Positions 11,030 to 19,667 of a stretch of 64,000 bases of DNA are shown piece by piece. Source of the DNA: Candidatus Aminicenantota bacterium (GTDB lineage: Bacteria; Acidobacteriota; Aminicenantia; Aminicenantales; UBA4085); the NCBI GenBank assembly GCA_003141555.1, contig PLMN01000019.1:124001-188000 (forward strand), in the 5' to 3' direction. A program made the translations under genes and the position numbers. A model generated the notes under the pieces. The model was given only the letters and a program-made list of their open reading frames with translations. It made no database searches and was not told the origin of the DNA. Each line of letters opens with the position of its first letter. Position 1 is the first letter of the stretch.

Positions 11030-12000
11030 AAATCACCATGGCCCAGGCCCTGAACCAGGCTCTCGCCCAGGAAATGGCCCGCGACGAGCGCTATGTCCTC
11101 CTCGGCGAGGACGTCGGGCCCGACGGCGGCGTCTTCCGCGTCACGGACGGGCTCATTCAGAAATTCGGCCCGGAGCGGGTGATCGACACCCCCCTGGCCG
11201 AATCGGGTCTTATCGGCGTCTCGATCGGCATGGCCGCCTTCGGCCTTCGCCCGATCGCCGAGATCCAGTTCCTGGGGTTCATCTACCCCGCCTTCAACCA
11301 GATCCTGTCCCACGTCGCCCGCCTCAGGAACCGGACCCGCGGCCGGTATCCCGTCCCGATGGTCATCCGGACCCCTTACGGCGCAGGGGTGCGGGCCCTC
11401 GAGCACCACAGCGAAAGCACGGAAGCCCTCTTTTGCCAGCTCCCCGGGCTGACCGTCGTCGTGCCCTCGACGCCATACGACGCCAAGGGCCTCCTCATCG
11501 CCTCGCTCCGGAGCGAAGATCCGGTGATCTTCCTCGAGCCGTCGCGCCTCTACCGGGGCGAGAAGCAGGACGTCCCCGAGGAGCCGTACGAGGTGCCGTT
11601 GCGCGCCGCCCGGACCGTGCGCGAAGGGACGGACGTGACCGTCATCGGCTGGGGGGCGATGGTCCCGGTCATGGAGAAGGCCGCCGACGAAGCCGCCGGC
11701 CGGGGCGTCTCGGCCGAAATCCTCGACTTAAGGACGCTCTCTCCCATGGACCGGGAAGCCGTCCTGGCCTCCGTCCGGAAGACGGGCCGGGCCGTCGTCG
11801 TCCATGAGGCGCCGAAGACCTGCGGCCTGGGCGCCGAGATTTCGGCCCTGATCTCCGAAAACGCCCTGTTGAGCCTCCGGGCTCCGGTCGCCCGCGTGAC
11901 CGCGCCCGATATCACCATCCCCCTGCCGAAAGCCGAGGACGACTATTACGTGAACCCCGCTCGCGTGCTGGCGGGCATCCTCAAGACGATGGAGTTCTAA
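11026..12000 (+). CDS. pdhB: Pyruvate (or branched-chain 2-oxoacid) dehydrogenase E1 beta
   Basis: A 324-residue partner of E1 alpha, forming the alpha2beta2 E1. The N-terminus ALNQALAQEMARDERYVLLG and the catalytic DTPLAESGLIGVSIGMA motif are intact, as are the EHHSESTEALFCQLPGL loop and the transketolase C-terminal domain (VTVIGWGAMV onward). Translation starts on an ATGA overlap with the alpha subunit. E2 follows after 2 bp. The order E1 alpha, E1 beta, E2 is that of Gram-positive-type PDH operons. Confidence 0.92.
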   Translation: MKITMAQALNQALAQEMARDERYVLLGEDVGPDGGVFRVTDGLIQKFGPERVIDTPLAESGLIGVSIGMAAFGLRPIAEIQFLGFIYPAFNQILSHVARLRNRTRGRYPVPMVIRTPYGAGVRALEHHSESTEALFCQLPGLTVVVPSTPYDAKGLLIASLRSEDPVIFLEPSRLYRGEKQDVPEEPYEVPLRAARTVREGTDVTVIGWGAMVPVMEKAADEAAGRGVSAEILDLRTLSPMDREAVLASVRKTGRAVVVHEAPKTCGLGAEISALISENALLSLRAPVARVTAPDITIPLPKAEDDYYVNPARVLAGILKTMEF

Positions 12001-12002
12001 CC

Positions 12003-13241
12003 ATGGCCAAGATCTTCCGATTCCCCGACGTAGGCGAAGGCATCACCGAGGGCGAAATCGTCCGCTGGCTGGTGAAAGAAGGCGACGAGGTCAAAGCCGA
12101 TCAGCCTGTGGCCGAGATCGAGACAGACAAGGCCATTGTCGAAATGCCCACCCCCTTCCCCGGGACCGTCCTCAAGCTCCATTTCAAGGAAAAAGACGTG
12201 GTCAAGGTCGGTCAGGGGCTGATCACGATCGGGGCAAAGGGCGAATCGCCCGACGCGGCGGACGCCGCCGTCAGCCCGACTTTCGCGGGCGGACCGAAGG
12301 CCGTTCCCGGCGCGCCCCTTCCGGGGGCGGCCATCCGAACTGCGGGCGGGCCGATCCAGGCGACGCCGATGATCCGAAAGCTGGCCCAGGAGCTGGGGCT
12401 CGATCTCGCGGCAATTCCCGGGACGGGCCCGCAGGGGCGCATCACCGAAGACGACGTGCGCGCGGCCAAGGCGCGGACCGAGACGCTCCGAGCCGTCCCT
12501 AAGGTGAAATCGAAATACGATTTTTATGGAACGCTCGAGCGCATTCCTCTTCGCGGCGTCCGACGGGCCACGGCCAGGAAAATGCATGAGTCGGTTTCCA
12601 CGGCGGCCCACGTCACCCATTTCGACGAGGCCGACGCCGCGACTCTTGCCGCCCTCAAGGACCGGCTGGCGCCCGAGGCGGCGCGCCTCGGCGTCAAGCT
12701 CACCTTTCTTCCGTTCATCGTCAAGGCCCTGGTCGCCGCCCTCAAGCTCCACCCGATCTTGAACTCAACGCTCGACGACGAGGACCAGGAGATCGTCGTC
12801 AAGAAGTACTACAACATCGGCATCGCGGTCGACATCCCCGACGGGCTGATCGTGCCCGTGGTCAAGATGGCCGAGCAGAAGACCGTCTTCGACATCGCCG
12901 GCGAGATCAAAACCCTGGCCGAAGCGGCCAAGGCCCGCACCCTCGACATGGGCGATCTCAAAGGCGGGACGTTTTCGATCACCAACGTGGGGATGATCGG
13001 GGGGGAAGGAGCGACTCCCATCATCAACTACCCGGAAGCCGCCATCCTGGCCACGATGAAGATCGCGGACCGGGTCCGGGCGGTGGGCGGGATCGCTGTG
13101 GTCAAGAAGACCCTCCCCCTTTGCCTTTCGTTCGACCACCGGGTGATCGACGGCGCCGAGGCCGGCCGCTTCATGAATGATCTTAAAAAAGTCCTGGAAG
13201 ACGAGGCCCTGCTCGAATCCGCCGCGCGCGCGACGGAATAA
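12003..13241 (+). CDS. pdhC: Dihydrolipoamide acyltransferase E2
   Basis: A 412-residue E2 with one lipoyl domain (residues 1-80; lipoylated Lys43 in ETDKAIVEM), an alanine/proline/glycine-rich linker, a peripheral-subunit-binding domain (ATPMIRKLAQELGLDL to GRITEDDVRAAK, about 118-155) and a CAT-type catalytic core ending in SFDHRVIDGAEAGRF with His379. It transfers the acyl group from E1 to CoA. No E3 (lipoamide dehydrogenase) gene follows, so E3 must be supplied from elsewhere. The stop codon abuts a strong hairpin. Confidence 0.93.
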   Translation: MAKIFRFPDVGEGITEGEIVRWLVKEGDEVKADQPVAEIETDKAIVEMPTPFPGTVLKLHFKEKDVVKVGQGLITIGAKGESPDAADAAVSPTFAGGPKAVPGAPLPGAAIRTAGGPIQATPMIRKLAQELGLDLAAIPGTGPQGRITEDDVRAAKARTETLRAVPKVKSKYDFYGTLERIPLRGVRRATARKMHESVSTAAHVTHFDEADAATLAALKDRLAPEAARLGVKLTFLPFIVKALVAALKLHPILNSTLDDEDQEIVVKKYYNIGIAVDIPDGLIVPVVKMAEQKTVFDIAGEIKTLAEAAKARTLDMGDLKGGTFSITNVGMIGGEGATPIINYPEAAILATMKIADRVRAVGGIAVVKKTLPLCLSFDHRVIDGAEAGRFMNDLKKVLEDEALLESAARATE

Positions 13242-13297
13242 AGGGGGACGGTTCTATTTTCCTTGCTGGGAAAATAGAACTGTCCCCTTTTTATTTA
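13242..13297. terminator. Hairpin between convergent E2 and panD, likely bidirectional terminator
   Basis: A stem of about 20 bp (GGGGGACGGTTCTATTTTCC, 13243-13262, with 13269-13288) has a six-base loop TTGCTG and one G-T wobble. It is flanked by A on the left and a T run on the right, so it could stop transcripts from both sides. The panD stop codon lies inside the T run. Its ends (GGGGACa...TGTCCCC) resemble the dispersed palindromes at 4981, 45704 and 51341. Confidence 0.75.
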
Positions 13298-13647
13298 ATC
13301 GTCTTGATCCGGTTTTCCCCGTCGAGGACGATGATTTTCGGCCGGAAGCCCGCGATTTCGCCCTCCTCAAGCTGGGCGTAGGAGACAATGATCAGGCGAT
13401 CGCCGCGGCCGGCCTTGTGGGCGGCGGCTCCGTAGACCGCGATCCGTCCCGAGTCTGCTTTTTCCTTGATGAGATACGTTGAAAACCGGGCGCCGTTCGT
13501 CACATTGAAAACGGACACCTTCTCGTAAGGGGCCATGTCCACGGCCTTCAACAGGGTCTCGTCGACCCCCATGCTCCCCTCGTATTCCAGATTGGATTCG
13601 ATTACGACGGCGTGATGGATCTTGCCTTTTAAAAACATCCTTCTCAC
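13291..13647 (-). CDS. panD: Aspartate 1-decarboxylase
   Basis: A 118-residue pyruvoyl enzyme making beta-alanine for pantothenate. With the GTG start at 13647 the self-cleavage site is Gly24-Ser25 and the catalytic residues are Lys9, Arg54 and Tyr58, identical in number to the E. coli enzyme. This supports GTG over the ATG 9 bp downstream. A GGAGGAG site lies 7 bp before the GTG. The GTGA overlap with the panC stop indicates translational coupling. It is the last gene of the operon. Confidence 0.95.
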   Translation of the reverse strand: MRRMFLKGKIHHAVVIESNLEYEGSMGVDETLLKAVDMAPYEKVSVFNVTNGARFSTYLIKEKADSGRIAVYGAAAHKAGRGDRLIIVSYAQLEEGEIAGFRPKIIVLDGENRIKTIK

Positions 13648-14504
13648 GTGATCTCTCCTCCCGGCCCGACGACGAAGTTGTCGATCAGGCGGGTTTTTCC
13701 GATGAAGACGGCCAAGGCGACGAGCGTCCCCTCGCCGGTTCGGTCGACGGGGGCAAGGGTGACGGGGTCGACCGCCTCGATATAGTCGATCCGGGCCAAG
13801 GGCTCGCGCCCGATCGCGTCACGGATCGCGGCGACGACCGCCTCCGCGCGCGTCTCCCCCGCCTTGATCATCGCCCCCGCCGTCGCCAGGCTCCGGGATA
13901 GGACGAGCGCCGCCCGGCGCTCATCCGGGTTCAGATAGATGTTCCGCGAGCTCAGGGCCAGGCCATCAGGCTCCCGGACGATGGGCCGGACCTCGATCCG
14001 GACATCAAGGTTCAGATCGCCCGCCATCCGGGCGAGGATGATCGCTTGCTGGGCGTCCTTGCGGCCGAAGAAAGCGGCGTCCGGGCGGACGATCTCGAAG
14101 AGCTTCAAGACGATGGTGCAAACGCCGCGGAAGTGGCCGGGGCGCGACGCGCCGCACAGCCGGTCCTGGAGCTTTTGGACCTCCACATAGGTCGCGTAGC
14201 CCCGCGGATAGATGTCCGGCGCGGCCGGCAGGAACAGGATGTCCGCGCCTTCCCTCTCCAGGAGGGCCGCATCGCGCCCGGGGTCGCGGGGATAAGAGGC
14301 GAAGTCCTCGTTCGGCCCGAATTGGGCGGGGTTGACGAAAATGCTGACGACGGTCAGGTCCGTCCGCGCCCGCGATTCCCGGACGAGGCTCAGATGGCCT
14401 TCATGGAGGAAGCCCATGGTCGGGACGAGCCCGACCGTCTTCTCTTCCGCCCGGGCAGACCGGACGGCGGCTTTCATCTCGGCGATCGAGGCGATGGTCT
14501 TCAT
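13644..14504 (-). CDS. panC: Pantothenate synthetase
   Basis: A 286-residue ATP-dependent ligase joining pantoate and beta-alanine. It contains the nucleotidylyl-transferase motif PTMGFLHEGHLSLVR at about residues 29-43, the pantoate-binding FVNPAQFGPNED, FGRKDAQQ, and the KMSKS-like ALSSRN. Length is normal. It sits between panB and panD in the leftward operon and overlaps panD at the stop. Confidence 0.97.
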   Translation of the reverse strand: MKTIASIAEMKAAVRSARAEEKTVGLVPTMGFLHEGHLSLVRESRARTDLTVVSIFVNPAQFGPNEDFASYPRDPGRDAALLEREGADILFLPAAPDIYPRGYATYVEVQKLQDRLCGASRPGHFRGVCTIVLKLFEIVRPDAAFFGRKDAQQAIILARMAGDLNLDVRIEVRPIVREPDGLALSSRNIYLNPDERRAALVLSRSLATAGAMIKAGETRAEAVVAAIRDAIGREPLARIDYIEAVDPVTLAPVDRTGEGTLVALAVFIGKTRLIDNFVVGPGGEIT

Positions 14505-14541
14505 GGCCCGGCTCCCGACGCGGCGCCTCGGGAAGCGCGGC

Positions 14542-15408
14542 TCATCGTCCCCGCCTCGAGGCCCGGAGCTTCCGGGCCTCGGCCGGTTTCATATGGTAGG
14601 AGTGCTCAACGTCAGGGAACGCGCCCGCCCGGACTTCGTCCCGGTAGGCGCCCGTCGCGGTGCTGATGAGCGTCTTCAGGTCGGCGTATTTTTTCACGAA
14701 CTTGGGCAGGTAACCGCCGTCGAAGCCGACCATGTCGTGGAAGACCAGGATCTGGCCGTCGCACCAGGGCCCGGCCCCGATTCCGATCGTCGGGACGGAC
14801 AGCCGCTCCGTGATCTCCCGGGCGACCTCCTGGGGGATGCTCTCGAGGATCACGGCGAAGACGCCGGCTTTCTCCAGGGCCGCAGCCTCACGGATGATCG
14901 CCTTCGCCTCCGAAAAGGCCGTTCCCCTGACCTTGAACCGGCCGAGATGGTGAATGGACTGGGGCGTCAGCCCGACGTGGCCCATGACCGGGATCTCGGC
15001 TTCGATCAGGCGCTCGATCATCGCCAGGCGGCGGGGCGACGCCCCCTCGACCTTGACGCCCTGAGCCCCGGCCTCCTTGATGAACCGGGCGGCGTTGGCC
15101 AGGGTCGCCTCTTCCGAGAGGTGGAAGGAGAAATAAGGCATGTCTCCGATAACGAGCGCCCGCCGGGCGGCTCGGACGACGGGCTTGGTATGATGGATCA
15201 TCTCGTCCATCGTCACGGGAATCGTGGTCTCGTACCCGAGGACGACCATGCCCAGGGAATCTCCGACCAGGAGGAGATCGATCCCCGCCTCGTCCAGGAT
15301 CCGGGCGACGGGAAAATCGTAGGCCGTCAGGGCCGTGATCTTCTCGCCCGCCTCCTTCTTGGCGCGGAGCGAGGGGATGGTGACGCGGGGGTTCTTGTCT
15401 TCGGCCAT
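14542..15408 (-). CDS. panB: 3-methyl-2-oxobutanoate hydroxymethyltransferase
   Basis: A 288-residue TIM-barrel enzyme that converts 2-oxoisovalerate to ketopantoate using methylene-tetrahydrofolate. Signatures include ITALTAYDFPVARILDEAG, the metal-binding LLVGDSLGMVVLGY, and HVGLTPQSIHHLG. I chose the ATG at MAEDKN, which has an AAGGA ribosome-binding site about 8 bp upstream, over an ATG 21 bp further upstream. It is the second gene of the dNK-panB-panC-panD operon. Confidence 0.96.
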   Translation of the reverse strand: MAEDKNPRVTIPSLRAKKEAGEKITALTAYDFPVARILDEAGIDLLLVGDSLGMVVLGYETTIPVTMDEMIHHTKPVVRAARRALVIGDMPYFSFHLSEEATLANAARFIKEAGAQGVKVEGASPRRLAMIERLIEAEIPVMGHVGLTPQSIHHLGRFKVRGTAFSEAKAIIREAAALEKAGVFAVILESIPQEVAREITERLSVPTIGIGAGPWCDGQILVFHDMVGFDGGYLPKFVKKYADLKTLISTATGAYRDEVRAGAFPDVEHSYHMKPAEARKLRASRRGR

Positions 15409-15486
15409 TTGCCATTCCTTTCTCCCCATCCCGCCTAGCCCGCGGGATTGGGGTAAAGTCCAATGGAGGGGAAGCCCCCTCGGAGC

Positions 15487-16167
15487 CTATTTCCGGCGGC
15501 CGTCCCGGGCGGCGAAGCTCGGGGGGACGTAGAACAGCGAGGCTTTCTTCATGTTCCGGATCTGGTCGAGCACATCTTCGAGGTCGGCCTCGCTCGCCAG
15601 GTCCAGGTCGTCGGACTTGATCACGAGCAACGGCGAGGCCTGATAGTTGAAGAAGAAGTAGTCGAAGGCCTCGATCAGGTCCTGGAGGTACTTTTCCGAA
15701 ACGTTCTTCTCGAGCGGGGTGCCGTCCCGGCCGATCCGCTTCACCAGGGTCGGGAGGGAGATCTGGAGGTAAATGACGAGGTCCGGCTTGGGGACCCGCT
15801 CGGAGAAGACGCCGTAGATCTTCTCGTAGACCACGAGCTCGTCGTCGGTGAGGGTCTGGAAGGCGAAGATCTTGTCCTTCTCGAAGAGGTAATCGCACAG
15901 GATCCGCTCCTCGAACAGGTCCCGCTGGACGAGCCGGGCCTGCTGGTGGTAGCGGTTCACGAGGAAGACGAGCTGGGCCAGGAAGGCGGCCCCGTCCCTC
16001 TCCTCGTAGAAATCCTTCAGATAGGGATTCTCGGGCTTGTCCAGAACGACCTTTCCCCCCATCCTCTGGGCGAGGAGCCCGGCGAGCCTGGTCTTGCCGC
16101 ACTTGAGCACCCCCTCGAGGGCGATATGCTTCGCCTCGATGTCGGGCCGGGCTTTGGGGTCGATCAT
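15487..16167 (-). CDS. Deoxynucleoside kinase family protein
   Basis: A 226-residue P-loop kinase of the deoxyadenosine/deoxycytidine-kinase family. It has GVLKCGKT near residues 19-26 (a variant P-loop in which a Lys-Cys pair precedes the GKT), a DKPENPYLKDFYE substrate region, the ILCDYLFEKDKIFA segment in the place of the family DR(S/T) region, and an arginine-bearing lid (KRIGRDGTPLEKN). It would salvage deoxynucleosides. It is the first gene of the leftward operon with panB, panC and panD and is preceded by a near-consensus promoter. Which nucleoside it prefers is not readable from sequence. Confidence 0.85.
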   Translation of the reverse strand: MIDPKARPDIEAKHIALEGVLKCGKTRLAGLLAQRMGGKVVLDKPENPYLKDFYEERDGAAFLAQLVFLVNRYHQQARLVQRDLFEERILCDYLFEKDKIFAFQTLTDDELVVYEKIYGVFSERVPKPDLVIYLQISLPTLVKRIGRDGTPLEKNVSEKYLQDLIEAFDYFFFNYQASPLLVIKSDDLDLASEADLEDVLDQIRNMKKASLFYVPPSFAARDGRRK

Positions 16168-16190
16168 GGCATCCTGTCGGAATCGCTTCC

Positions 16191-16219
16191 TTTATAGCGG
16201 ATATTTCTTCGGAAGTCAA
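16191..16219 (-). promoter_or_regulatory. Promoter of the dNK-panBCD operon
   Basis: On the minus strand TTGACT (16214-16219) and TATAAA (16191-16196) are separated by exactly 17 bp. The kinase start codon lies 23 bp downstream of the -10 box, with an AGGA ribosome-binding site between them. Confidence 0.75.
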
Positions 16220-16252
16220 AGAATCCGGACGGTTTCCCGGCGCCGGAGGGCC

Positions 16253-18220
16253 TCAGATGTTGATCCGGATGGGCAGGATCACGGTCGTGATCCCCTTCCA
16301 GCGCAGCTCCTGCTGGACGGCGAAAGCCGTCTCGTTGTGCAGGAGACGGTGGATGATACTCGGCTGCCGGAAGACGGACTGGCCGGCGAACACCGTGGAA
16401 TTCGGGTACTTGACCACGATGCCCTCGATCAGCCGGCTCGCGGTCTGGACGACGTCCGTCCCGAGGTCGTACTGGAAGTCGGCCGGATAGCCGAGCTTGC
16501 GGGCAAGCTCCACGTATTTCCGGAGGGCATCGCCGGCCGCGCCTTCCAGGGAGGACATGGCATCCGAGCCCTTGAATGAGCCGACGTCGACCTCAGCCAC
16601 GGAGACGAAGATGAAATTCTTGTAGAAGCCACGGAAGTTCCGGACGATCGACAGGAACGTGTGGATGCCGAAGCCGTTGTAGCCGTTGACCAGCTGGATG
16701 GCCGTCATTTCCTTGGGATTCAAGGGATTGGTGTTGATCGGGCCCTTGGTCGGGATGGCCAAGAGTAGCTCGTCGAGCTCGCGAACCCCGCCCCGGACCT
16801 TGTTGTAGTGGGACCGGGTCATATAGCAGAGGATGATAACGATCAGGGTGATGACCAGGGTCAGCCACCCGCCGACCGGGAATTTCTCGATCGTGGTGAT
16901 GATCAGGACGGTGAGGCAGACGGTCAACCCCGTGAGGTGAACCGGGAGGTGCTTCTTCCAGTGGGTCTCGGTCTTGCGGTGGGTAATGAAGAACTTCGAC
17001 ATGCCGAATTCGGACAGGGAGAACGTCAGGAAGACGTTGATCGAATACATGACCACGAGCGTGGCGATGGCCCCCCGGGAGTAGATGATGAGGAGGATCG
17101 CCGCGCCGCCCATCATGATGACCCCGTTCTGGATTGTGAAGCGGTCGGACAGGGAGGCGAATCGGTGTGGAAACCAGTAATCGACGGCCATGTTGGCCAT
17201 GACCCGGGGCCCGTCCACGAAGCCCGTCTGGGCCGCGACGAGGAGCAGCGCCCCCTCGGCGAAAATCGTGATCGCAGCCAGGAGGGGACCGAAGCTCCAT
17301 TTCCCGAACAGGTCTCCGGCCAGGACGGCGTTCAGCGTCCGGCCCTCGACGGGGCGGACATTGAAGAGGAGGTAGCAGATCATGATGCCGCCGGCCGTGA
17401 CGGCCAGGGAGGTGGACAGATAGATCATCGTCCTCTTGCCGTTGTGGACCCGGGGCTCCCTCATGACCTGCAGGCCGTTCGAAACGGCCTCGATGCCCGT
17501 GAACGTCCCGCCGCCCATGGAAAACGCCCGGAGGAACAACAGGAGCATCCCCCACGCCCCCAGGGTGACCAGCCCCCCCTTGAACCCGGATTGGACGTTT
17601 CGGACCACGGGCCCGATCTGGGAGACGTGGGAGAAGACGCCATAGCCGATCAGAAGGGCGTGGGTCAGGACGAAGATGATGAAGATCGGGGCCAGGAAGG
17701 TGACCGATTCCCGGATGCCCCGGAGGTTGAGGATGACCAGGAAGATGAGGGCGCAAATTTCAAACGGGATCTTGAATTCCTGGAAATTCAGGGGGAGGAA
17801 GCTGAAAACGGCATCACCGCAGGACACGATCGAGACCGTGATCGTCAGAATGTAGTCCACCAGCAGGGCCGAGCCCGAAACGACGCCCGCCCGCTCCCCC
17901 AGCGTCTTGGTGGCGACGATATATCCGCCGCCGCCGCTCGGGAAATACTCGATAATCCGCGAGTAGGCGTATGAGATGATGAAGACGGTCAGGGCCGTGG
18001 CAAGGGCCAGGAAAACGGCCAGATAGGTGTGCCGCCCCAGCGTGGTGAACGCCTGTTCGGGGCCGTACGAGGCCGAGGACAACCCGTCGGCACCGAGCCC
18101 GATCCAGGCGAGGATCGGGATCAGGGCCAGCTTATGGAATAAAGTCGGGTCTTTGAGGTTCCGGGGCTTCCCGATCAAGGTATGCTTGATCTTGCCGCCC
18201 AGGCTTTCGTCGTCGCTCAT
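16253..18220 (-). CDS. APC-superfamily permease, KimA/KUP-like
   Basis: A 655-residue protein with about 12 membrane helices in residues 25-470 and a soluble C-terminal domain of about 180 residues. The first helix reads GADGLSSASYGPEQAF, very close to the helix-1 signature of KimA-type potassium importers. The FPSGGGGYIVA loop is common to APC permeases. The C-terminal domain has alternating strands and helices compatible with a nucleotide-binding USP-like fold, as in KimA. A proton-coupled K+ importer is my preferred reading; an amino acid permease is the alternative. No obvious operon partner. Confidence 0.75.
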   Translation of the reverse strand: MSDDESLGGKIKHTLIGKPRNLKDPTLFHKLALIPILAWIGLGADGLSSASYGPEQAFTTLGRHTYLAVFLALATALTVFIISYAYSRIIEYFPSGGGGYIVATKTLGERAGVVSGSALLVDYILTITVSIVSCGDAVFSFLPLNFQEFKIPFEICALIFLVILNLRGIRESVTFLAPIFIIFVLTHALLIGYGVFSHVSQIGPVVRNVQSGFKGGLVTLGAWGMLLLFLRAFSMGGGTFTGIEAVSNGLQVMREPRVHNGKRTMIYLSTSLAVTAGGIMICYLLFNVRPVEGRTLNAVLAGDLFGKWSFGPLLAAITIFAEGALLLVAAQTGFVDGPRVMANMAVDYWFPHRFASLSDRFTIQNGVIMMGGAAILLIIYSRGAIATLVVMYSINVFLTFSLSEFGMSKFFITHRKTETHWKKHLPVHLTGLTVCLTVLIITTIEKFPVGGWLTLVITLIVIILCYMTRSHYNKVRGGVRELDELLLAIPTKGPINTNPLNPKEMTAIQLVNGYNGFGIHTFLSIVRNFRGFYKNFIFVSVAEVDVGSFKGSDAMSSLEGAAGDALRKYVELARKLGYPADFQYDLGTDVVQTASRLIEGIVVKYPNSTVFAGQSVFRQPSIIHRLLHNETAFAVQQELRWKGITTVILPIRINI

Positions 18221-18396
18221 GGCCTGTCTTTTCTATCCTTCGGTTCGCGCCGCCCGCCCGGTAAAATTCATCCTCGGGCTGTCTTTCAGGGAGGAGGAAC
18301 GCGCCTTCCTCGGACTATCTTAACCCTTTTTAAAAACAATATGTTACCAGAAAACATCCGCAAAAAACAAGTCCGCGGGCTCCCGCATTTTCCCTC

Positions 18397-19482
18397 CTAG
18401 AAAATGAACAGGATGACGTAATAAATCGCCATGACGGCCAGGCCGATGGGGATCCCGACCCGGGCCCAGTCCTTCATCCGGATCTTCATCCGGCCCGCGG
18501 CCACGATATTGGGGATGTTGCCGGGGATGAGCATCCCCCCCGCGATCGAAAGCCCCATGACGATGCCCACGATCTGGGGAAGCGCGAGAGACGGACCGAT
18601 CTCGATCGCGGTCAGAGTGGCGTTGTCCAGGAAGGCGGAGGCCGAATTGAGCCAAAAAAGGGCTCCGGCCGGAATCCCGGCGAAATACCAGACGATCAGG
18701 GGCTTGAAACCCTCCCCGAGCAGGACCAGGGCCGCTATGAAGATGAAGACTTTGACGGCTCTCAGGATGACGGTCCCCAAGGTTTCGGCGTATTCCACCG
18801 GATGCTCGTGCCCCGAAACAGAAATCGTCGGGCCGAGCTTCACGGCGATCAGGAAGGCCAGGCCGAGCACGCCCGGAACGAGATAGCCCCCGAGGTGGCG
18901 GAGGGGAAAGAAAAACCCCGCCTGGTAGGGGGACCCGGACAGCTTGGATACCAGGATCGTCGACAACGGCTCCCCGAGCGGCGTCAGGCAGGCGCCGAGT
19001 CCCGCGGCGAAGCAGGCGGCCACGATGAGGCGGACCTTGTCCGCCTTGGCCATGGGCAGGCCGGCGATGATCTCGGACAGGAGGCAGGCGGTCAGGATGA
19101 CGGAGATGACGCTCGACAGCAGGCCGAAGAGGGCGATCAGGGCGAAGATGAACACTCTCGGGCCCAAAACGCCGACGAGCCGCAGCACGGCCTTGCAAAA
19201 CGGCCCGTTGAAATAGAAGATCAGGATCCCGACCCCGAGCACGACCTGGAAGATCCCCAACGGGAGCGCTCCGATCATGACCGGAGCCTTCAGGGCCTCG
19301 AGGACGAGGGGCCAGCTCCACAGGCCGGAGACAGTCACGGCAGCCGCTCCCAGGATCAGAAAGAAAAGTTCCAGGTTTTCCTCGACCTTGCGGGACAGGA
19401 GGGGCAAGGTGAGGGCCAAAGCCCCGATCGCGGCCAGGCCCGCGACGATGGGCGCGACCGGAAGAGCGGGAATGGACGTCAC
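18397..19482 (-). CDS. DUF1646-family membrane protein (predicted cation transporter)
   Basis: A 361-residue polytopic protein with about ten hydrophobic helices. Two polar re-entrant-type motifs are visible: AAGLGACLTPLGEPLST near the middle and SASAFLDNATLTAIEIGP near the end. This internal arrangement is that of the ion-transporter superfamily containing NhaD and ArsB, and the sequence resembles the DUF1646 family. The substrate is unknown; a Na+ or other cation is the usual guess. The 176 bp upstream of the permease, between the two genes, hold only A/T-rich sequence with weak promoter-like matches. Confidence 0.75.
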   Translation of the reverse strand: MTSIPALPVAPIVAGLAAIGALALTLPLLSRKVEENLELFFLILGAAAVTVSGLWSWPLVLEALKAPVMIGALPLGIFQVVLGVGILIFYFNGPFCKAVLRLVGVLGPRVFIFALIALFGLLSSVISVILTACLLSEIIAGLPMAKADKVRLIVAACFAAGLGACLTPLGEPLSTILVSKLSGSPYQAGFFFPLRHLGGYLVPGVLGLAFLIAVKLGPTISVSGHEHPVEYAETLGTVILRAVKVFIFIAALVLLGEGFKPLIVWYFAGIPAGALFWLNSASAFLDNATLTAIEIGPSLALPQIVGIVMGLSIAGGMLIPGNIPNIVAAGRMKIRMKDWARVGIPIGLAVMAIYYVILFIF

Positions 19483-19593
19483 GGCTATGGCTTTCGTCTC
19501 CGGCGACCGGCATCCCCGGCCGCCCCCCCGGATATATCATGATCCGGGAGGCCGTTCAACCGTCGCCATCCCTAGAGAATCTATAGACTATAT

Positions 19594-19622
19594 TTGAAAT
19601 TCCCGCACGGCTGGGGTAAGAT
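19594..19622 (+). promoter_or_regulatory. Promoter of the Rrf2 regulator gene
   Basis: TTGAAA (19594-19599) and TAAGAT (19617-19622) are 17 bp apart. An A/T-rich tract just upstream holds the palindrome TCTATAGA (19580-19587), a conceivable operator half-site. Confidence 0.6.
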
Positions 19623-19667
19623 ACGGCCGGACCCGGAGACGTCCCGGAACACGAAAAGGACAAACGC

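Noticed and set aside
13631-13650. ATG at 13638 as panD start
   Set aside because: Its ribosome-binding site would touch the ATG, and the residue numbering of the active site favours the GTG.
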